From contig CP046064.1 in the NCBI GenBank assembly GCA_009676745.1, forward strand, positions 1-37,351: a stretch of 37,351 nt of DNA, given 5' to 3'. The translations under genes and the position numbers were made by a program. Below are positions 32,584 to 37,351 of this stretch, one piece after another. Positions within the stretch are counted from its first letter, which is position 1; the number at the start of each line of letters is the position of its first letter. This DNA is from Leuconostoc mesenteroides subsp. mesenteroides. Its GTDB lineage: Bacteria; Bacillota; Bacilli; Lactobacillales; Lactobacillaceae. The notes under the pieces are model-generated. The model was not told the DNA's origin, did not search any database, and worked only from the letters and a program-made list of their open reading frames with translations.

Positions 32584-33425
32584 TTAGGCAACATTTGAGA
32601 TACGATTGCGATTATAAAAATTGATATACCAACCAATGGCTGCTTGGACTTGCGTTAATGTTTCGTATGCCTTCAAATACACCTCTTCACGTTTCAATAT
32701 TGAATGAAATGCTTCCATACGGCCATTATCGTATGGATGTCCTTTGAGTGAATATGAATGTTTCAAGCCATAATTTTGACATTTAATATTAAATTCAGCA
32801 CTCGTGTATGTGACCCCATATCTGAATGAATAATTAATGGCTTTCGATGCTTATCTAAAGCCATCTGTAAGGCACTTGTGGCTAGCTCGGCTGTCATTGT
32901 ATCGCCAATTTTATAGCCCAATACTTTTCTCTTCTCAGGATCCAAAACGGTCGCTAAATAGACCCATCTGTGATTAGTCAACTGAATATAAGTGATATCT
33001 GTTTGCCAAACACCGCTCAAATCATGCAAGTGTCTAATCAAATTGGGCTTTTGATCAACAGTCACCACAGTTTTTGGCTTGCGATAACGTTTTTGCATGC
33101 GGGATTTAATCCCTAATTCACGCATCAATTTGAGTGTCATATACCCAGATACTTTCGGACCGTCGGTTTGTTGACTATAAGCAGCAATACGGCGATAACC
33201 ATAAAATTTAAAGGTTTTCCAAACGTCTAAAATATAAGGTTTTAGAGATTCTCTACGCTTTTCTTGTCGACTGGGCTGCCAATGGCGCCAGTTGTAATAG
33301 GTACTAGGTTTGATTTTAAGTGCACTTAAAATACGCACAAGCGCGTAGCCTTGTGCTAAAAATTGGTTAACGAGCGGCAATACCACATTACGGACTATTT
33401 TTTGGCTAGTAAGATGGCCGCTCAA
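32584..33425 (-). pseudogene. IS3-family transposase orfB, frameshifted (copy C)
   Basis: Protein-identical to copies A and B with the same missing base near 32806. The parts are 32763-33425 and 32584-32766. Confidence 0.88.
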
Positions 33426-33431
33426 TGCTTG

Positions 33432-33674
33432 TCAGGCTATGTGTGATAAAATTTCGTTTTCTTCCTCCAAAATAGCGAGGCGCTTCTCTAGTTGCTTGAC
33501 GTCTTTTAAAGTCTTTGACTGACCCTTGATCATGATTGGGGTAGCTTGTTTAAGCCAAATAGCAATAGAATCTTTCGACGGACCAAATTCTTCTGCTAAT
33601 GATTTAAGTGAACGGCCTTCTTGGTGAAGTTTAACCAATGAATCTTTGAAATCTTGTGAATAACGAATTGACAT
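33432..33674 (-). CDS. IS3-family transposase orfA (copy C)
   Basis: 80 aa, identical in protein to copy A. Ribosome site TATAGGAG lies before ATG 33674. Confidence 0.9.
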   Translation of the reverse strand: MSIRYSQDFKDSLVKLHQEGRSLKSLAEEFGPSKDSIAIWLKQATPIMIKGQSKTLKDVKQLEKRLAILEEENEILSHIA

Positions 33675-33815
33675 AAAAATACTCCTATACTTTCATTTTA
33701 CGGACTGAATAAAAATAGTCCATTTTTTTAGTATAAGAGCAACTTTTTGTTTTCTGCTCCTTTTAGAAACATTACAAAGTTAGTTTTCTTTTGTTAAAAA
33801 TATAAACCAGTTTAA

Positions 33816-34145
33816 TTAATGATTATTGTTTACGGTTTCAATACTTGAACGAATAATCTTCTTTTCACTCGCAGGTAAGTTACTAATATATTCTTCCACA
33901 ATATCATTAATTACCTCGTAAATTTTTTTACTTTGCAAAGTGGCAATTGTGCTAATGGCTGTGTGTGTGTTTAATGGGAGCCTAATCGATTTTGGTAAGT
34001 CTTTACTTGTAAGCCTACTTTGTGGAAGCTTTAGCAAGTCTTCTGGCATTGTGCGGTTAATATCTTCTGATAGTTCTGGTGTAATATTTTCTGGGCGCTC
34101 TGTTTTCTTTTTTCGGAATGAGCTTAGTCCAATATTGTCAGTCAT
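33816..34145 (-). CDS. small partition partner (ParB-like, DUF5388-type)
   Basis: 109 aa, 12 nt downstream of parA. The N-terminus is basic and disordered (MTDNIGLSSFRKKKTERPEN). The C-terminal half (LPKSIRLPLNTHTAISTIAT, then KKIYEVINDIVEEYI) looks like a ribbon-helix-helix or similar small DNA-binding fold. Genes of this size directly after parA in lactobacillar plasmids encode the centromere-binding partner. The likely target is the TATAAAAG repeat array upstream of parA. Ribosome site AAGGAGCATTTATC precedes ATG 34145. Confidence 0.75.
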   Translation of the reverse strand: MTDNIGLSSFRKKKTERPENITPELSEDINRTMPEDLLKLPQSRLTSKDLPKSIRLPLNTHTAISTIATLQSKKIYEVINDIVEEYISNLPASEKKIIRSSIETVNNNH

Positions 34146-34157
34146 GATAAATGCTCC

Positions 34158-34970
34158 TTATTTTTGATCAAATATATTTATGCGCTCGAGCGTTTCTTTG
34201 ATGAGATCGCCATATATTGCATGTATACGTTTGTCGTGGATATCCTTAGTATTATCGGTAATACCAGTTCTATCAAATCTCTTTAGTCTGTTCATCTGTT
34301 TAATATGAGTTTTGAAGATATTGTTATCACCAAAGCTTTCTGTGGCATCTTGCAAGACATCTAAATCAAGTTCTGATCCATTTTGTTGTAGTACGGGAAG
34401 TATTCCTAAAAGATCTATATTCAGACCATAGTCATCTTGTAACTCTAATAAGTGCTCTATATATTTTTCAGCACCTTTTAGAGCCCGTTCTTGTGTTTGT
34501 AGTATAACGATTACAAAATCACTGGCTACCAGTGCATTGTCTGTAAATTTGTTCAGTTGTGGTGGAATATCTAAAAATACAAAGTCATATTCATTTTTGA
34601 ATTCATTAATGAAATTTGTTAAGTGATGATCTTGTGAGTAATCATCAGAAAAATTATCATAAAGGTAACGTTCATAGTTTTGTAAGTCTGAGTAAGATGG
34701 TAACAAATCTAGATTATCTTTTACATTTATTAACGCTTCCTGTGGATTATTATTTTTGATGGCTTCAAACAGTGTTTCTTTAAAGTCAGGTTTCTTTTTA
34801 TAAATATTAGTCATTGTTGTTAGCAATAAATCTGTTGCATTAGCTTGGGGATCTAAGTCAATTAGTAATACTTTCTTGTCCATTTTAGACAATGTATAAG
34901 ACAGCATTACGGAGTTTGTTGTCTTCCCCACCCCACCTTTGAAGTTTCCAGTTGTGATAACTTTAGTCAT
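34158..34970 (-). CDS. parA: ParA-family partition ATPase
   Basis: 270 aa. The deviant Walker A KGGVGKTT (res. ~10-17) carries the signature Lys; the A' motif is LLIDLDPQANAT and Walker B is YDFVFLDIPPQ. It is a plasmid-segregation ATPase that forms gradients on the nucleoid, working with the 109-aa partner. The long AT-rich repeat region directly upstream would be the centromere and operator. Ribosome site AAGGAGTTAAGA precedes ATG 34970. Confidence 0.93.
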   Translation of the reverse strand: MTKVITTGNFKGGVGKTTNSVMLSYTLSKMDKKVLLIDLDPQANATDLLLTTMTNIYKKKPDFKETLFEAIKNNNPQEALINVKDNLDLLPSYSDLQNYERYLYDNFSDDYSQDHHLTNFINEFKNEYDFVFLDIPPQLNKFTDNALVASDFVIVILQTQERALKGAEKYIEHLLELQDDYGLNIDLLGILPVLQQNGSELDLDVLQDATESFGDNNIFKTHIKQMNRLKRFDRTGITDNTKDIHDKRIHAIYGDLIKETLERINIFDQK

Positions 34971-35006
34971 TCTTAACTCCTTTATAAAATTATAAAATTA
35001 TGTATT

Positions 35007-35150
35007 TATAAAAGTATAAAAGTATAAAAGTATATTTTTATAAAAATATATTTTTATACTCAATACATGCTAATAACTGATACGTAAACACTTTTTTTAA
35101 TTTATAAATTTATACTATCATAAAAATATAAAAGTAGCAAAATATAAAAG
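35007..35150. repeat. TATAAAAG repeat array (centromere/operator candidate)
   Basis: TATAAAAG occurs in tandem at 35007, 35015 and 35023 and again at 35127 and 35143, inside a ~240-bp extremely AT-rich stretch upstream of parA. Short tandem repeats at this place are typical of parS sites bound by small ribbon-helix-helix partners. Confidence 0.65.
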
Positions 35151-35212
35151 TATAAATTTATAATAATATAACTTTATAAATATATACATATCACAATAAC
35201 TTTATAAAATTA

Positions 35213-35242
35213 TTGACATAGCGGTAGCTATTACGTTATATT
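35213..35242 (+). promoter_or_regulatory. strong promoter firing away from parA
   Basis: TTGACA (35213-35218), 17-18 nt, TTATATT (35236-35242). The spacer holds the palindrome ATAGC-GGTA-GCTAT, a possible operator. There is no ORF with a ribosome site downstream. Confidence 0.75.
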
Positions 35243-35249
35243 ATGTGCA

Positions 35250-35718
35250 TAAACATAAATTGAGATAATTAATTTATTACAAAAAGAAAAGCCACCAAGG
35301 ACGGCAATCCTTGATAGCTACATGATTCTTATATGTACTAGAATGTGTATCTATATTATATAACATAACCTTTGTGTTGTAAATGTGGGTGATTTCAAAA
35401 AGAGTGAAGCCAAACACTTTAAGGGGTATGGCATATATGACGTGTAGGGGGTAGTTACCTAGTGTGACTCGGAAGATCCAAATCGCTGTATATGGTATAC
35501 GAAAAAATAGACAAGTGCCATTTTCCCAGACACTACTGTACAAAAATATGTGGGTGCTACACAAACAATCCATACTGGGCGTGTAGTAGGGTGAGAGCGG
35601 CCACAAACGGCTCGGCAGGTAAAACGGTGTCTACGGACACAGGGCTTGTATTTAAGCTGTATAACGCGAAAAAGATAATAAATATAGTGATACAGCGCCA
35701 ATAAGGGCGTTTTTTTAT
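35250..35718 (+). ncRNA. long non-coding RNA candidate beside parA
   Basis: Predicted transcript of about 470 nt from the promoter at 35213 to the terminator at 35695. No frame has a ribosome site. Stable hairpins include CAAGGA-CGGCAA-TCCTTG (35296-35313), GTGTC-TACG-GACAC (35627-35640, UACG tetraloop) and GAGC...GCTC (about 35594-35612). The central part is GC-richer than the AT-rich flanks, as structured RNAs often are. ATGTGGGTG occurs twice. Since the plasmid lacks a rep gene, a role in replication or copy control is possible. It may instead be a known large RNA class that I cannot place by eye. Confidence 0.5.
35695..35718 (+). terminator. terminator of the long RNA
   Basis: CGCC, loop AATAAG, GGCG, then seven T. 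Confidence 0.75.
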
Positions 35719-35741
35719 TGGTTTAATGAATAAAGTAGTTA

Positions 35742-35977
35742 ATTAAAGCAGGCGGGTAAAACCAAGGCTTGTATGGATAAGGTGACGGACGACTGAACGA
35801 TCGGTCAAGTGTTTGTTAACAGTAAAGTTTTCTTCTTCCCAAAACAAGGGGAAAACTATCTTCAGCTCAAAACTTCCCTCACTCTCAATCAAGCATTTGT
35901 AACTTCCTGTGTCAACAACTTCTTTTAGTTTTCTCTATTGATTTAGATTTAAAGACAATAAAAAAAGTCACAATCAT
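35742..35977 (-). pseudogene. possible frameshifted hypothetical gene
   Basis: Minus-strand ATG 35977 opens MIVTFFIVFKSKSIEKTK. A shift near 35935 (AAAACTAAAAGAAG) gives LKEVVDTGSYKCLIESEGSF, then ELKIVFPLFWEEENFTVNKH to the stop at 35742. The second part has a protein-like composition, but neither part has a ribosome site. Unrecognised; could be chance. Confidence 0.3.
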
Positions 35978-36101
35978 AATAATAACCACGGGCGATCTTA
36001 ACTGTTGTGGTGGCGGTTGGCTGTCGCGCGGTTTCCGTGTTTGGTGGCAGATTTTATTTGATATTTAATTGATAATTTTTATAAATATAGTTGGCAATTG
36101 T

Positions 36102-36389
36102 TTATTGTGAGAAGATAAAAATATTCTTAACTTGTTTTTCTTCTTCAAAGACCTGTTTAGCTGTTTGAAAATAGAATAGGTTAAATAAGCGGATGCACAT
36201 AGCTTGATTACTAATTCCGAAAGAGTTGCGCAAATAATTAAAAGGTTTTCTATCATCTAGTAATAATTGAGTGGATTTTTTATTTGCTAATAATATGCTA
36301 GCCATATTATTAGCCTCTTTTTCAAGGATTCGATCTTTTTCGGTATAATCGTTTTCTGCATTAGAGACGGATACGTTTGCTTATTCTCG
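36102..36389 (-). pseudogene. ImmA/IrrE-type peptidase, C-terminal fragment
   Basis: The minus frame KDRILEKEANNMASILLANK, then LRNSFGISNQAMCIRLFNLF, matches the end of ImmA/IrrE metallopeptidases (E-x-E-A-N-x-x-A, S-x-Q-A-x-x-x-R-L). The HExxH zinc site and the rest are lost upstream at the IS remnant that starts at 36402. Such proteins usually partner XRE repressors. Confidence 0.6.
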
Positions 36390-36401
36390 TGAAGTAAGAA
36401 G

Positions 36402-36693
36402 TGCTCGTATACTGAAAATCCGGACTGCTTTATTTCTAGGGCATAATCCGAGATAATCAAGTATAGGAGTTTTTTATTATGAAAGCTAAGCGATACTCAA
36501 CTGAATTTAAATCACCAATTGTTGCCTTGCACAATGAGGGCCATTCTGCTAATTCCCTAGCCAATGAATGTCATTTGGCTGTAAAACCGTCACGGGTTGG
36601 GTCAAAAAGGCTCAGATCGTTATGACTGATGTGAGTGGTAAGCCAGTGACTCGTGCCGAATTTAATGCGATGCAGAAAGAAGTTGCACGACTC
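36402..36693 (+). mobile_element. IS-B remnant (left end and part of orfA)
   Basis: TGCTCGTATACTGAAAATCC opens about 292 bp homologous to the orfA side of the element at 23720-24952. OrfA (MKAKRYSTEFKSPIVALHNE) is shifted at GAATGTCATTTGGC and TGTAAAACC. Homology stops after GAAGTTGCACGACTC, and unrelated DNA follows. Confidence 0.85.
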
Positions 36694-36791
36694 TTGGTAG
36701 ACTTTTATAGTTTAGTTGTGAACTAATAAATCAATATAAGTTTGATAAAGTAGCTTATAATAATTATTATACATTGGTTAGGAGGGGGAAT

Positions 36792-37351
36792 ATGAGTATT
36801 ATTGATGATATAGCAGCAGATCAAATGAATATGGAGTTTACTAAAAAAGGATTAAGGCCAATATTTCACGTATCGGAAAAAGCAAAATTAGTCATTATTG
36901 GTCAAGCACCGGGATTACGAGTTCAAAACTCGGGTATAATGTGGGATGATGCATCGGGAGATCGATTAAGAGAGTGGATCGGGGTTGGTAAAGATACCTT
37001 TTATAATTCAGGAAAAATTGGCGTAATTCCCATGGACTTTTACTATCCAGGAAAAGGAAAATGGGGTGACTTACCGCCCAGACGAGGAGTAGCTAACAAA
37101 TGGCACCCAAAATTATTGGAGCTTATGCCCGATGTTCAGTTAATTATATTGGTGGGATCATATGCTCAGAAATATTATCTGAATCTTGGTTATCAAAGCA
37201 AGATAACCGATGTAATAAAGAACTACAAAAATTACTTGCCTCTTTATTTTCCGATAGTTCATCCTTCACCAAGAAATAATATATGGATTAAAAAAAATCC
37301 GTGGTTTGAACAAGAGGTTGTGCCAGAATTAAAAGAGATAATTAGTAAGAT
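36792..37351 (+). CDS. uracil-DNA glycosylase family protein (runs off the window end)
   Basis: 186 codons are in the window, with no stop. It starts at ATG 36792 behind TTAGGAGGGGG. Motifs: IIGQAPGLRVQNSG (active-site region), WDDASGDRLREWIGV, DFYYPGKGKWGDLPPRRG, and IVHPSPRNN (DNA-intercalation loop with the catalytic His). This is the compact UDG family that removes uracil from DNA. Joining the window ends adds I-L-S-D and a TAG at 11-13, giving 190 aa, a normal length. The folate ligase follows 31 nt later, so the two form an operon across the cut. Confidence 0.9.
   Translation, partial: MSIIDDIAADQMNMEFTKKGLRPIFHVSEKAKLVIIGQAPGLRVQNSGIMWDDASGDRLREWIGVGKDTFYNSGKIGVIPMDFYYPGKGKWGDLPPRRGVANKWHPKLLELMPDVQLIILVGSYAQKYYLNLGYQSKITDVIKNYKNYLPLYFPIVHPSPRNNIWIKKNPWFEQEVVPELKEIISK

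Larger units (their letters stand above)
32543..33741 (-). mobile_element. IS3-family element, copy C (1,199 bp)
   Basis: The same ends and length as A and B; flanks TTT and ACT, with no target duplication. It cuts the relaxase gene on the orfB side. Confidence 0.93.

Noticed and set aside
34981..35205. CRISPR-like repeats upstream of parA
   Set aside because: The repeats are 8 bp, AT-only and tandem, with no spacers; they fit a partition site.
35277..35704. ORFs of 109, 80 and 70 codons on both strands near 35.3-35.7 kb
   Set aside because: Overlapping frames on opposite strands without ribosome sites, with Cys/Arg/His-rich unnatural composition; the region fits a structured RNA better.

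Overview
The window looks like a complete circular plasmid of a lactic acid bacterium (Lactobacillaceae), cut open inside a gene. The uracil-DNA glycosylase gene at 36792-37351 runs off the right edge in frame. If base 37351 is joined to base 1, it ends four codons later at a TAG (11-13), followed by a Shine-Dalgarno and the GTG start of a folate gene at 45. The host assignment rests on the low GC content, strong GGAGG-type ribosome sites, IS3/IS30/IS1380 insertion sequences of lactobacillar type, Hol-Tox and Fst-like type I toxins, and a ParA/small-partner partition pair.

Layout. 0-3 kb: folate ligase, a worn IS3 copy, a serine recombinase and a dead Hol-Tox locus. 3.2-7.8 kb: ion-homeostasis block with a tandem FluC pair, a ClC antiporter and a CPA2 antiporter behind a terminator-like leader. 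7.8-9.4 kb: a frameshifted IS3 copy joining a cut VIT gene to a cut Hol-Tox gene. 9.5-12.2 kb: Ser-rich anchored protein, XRE-membrane regulator, intact Hol-Tox locus and a broken SOS-type yolD gene. 12.3-14.3 kb: an unassigned two-gene unit (membrane protein + DUF3800 protein). 14.3-17.4 kb: arsC between two direct repeats, then a GC-richer block with a FetAB-like exporter. 17.4-20 kb: debris (tyrosine recombinase, IS30, IS1380) around an intact VIT/CCC1 gene.

20-23.5 kb: operon for a P1B ATPase, a CopZ-like metallochaperone, Dps and a Crp/Fnr regulator, with an FNR-like palindrome in front. 23.5-27.4 kb: a second IS3-family element, then trxA - CoA-disulfide reductase/rhodanese - CstR-like repressor, with a 24-bp-arm palindrome over its promoter. 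This looks like a persulfide-responsive operon. 28.7-30.7 kb: multicopper oxidase and a bacteriocin precursor killed by a stop at the double-glycine site. 31.5-32.5 kb: Fst-like type I toxin-antitoxin, oriT and a truncated MobV relaxase. 33.8-36.1 kb: partition genes, centromere-like repeats and a strong promoter driving a long apparently non-coding transcript. No replication initiator gene was found anywhere.

The cargo theme is metal, fluoride, arsenate, oxidative and sulfur stress. The backbone is heavily eroded: three 1,199-bp IS3 copies share one frameshift, several genes are killed by single stops, and three separate pieces of one tyrosine recombinase gene are scattered about.
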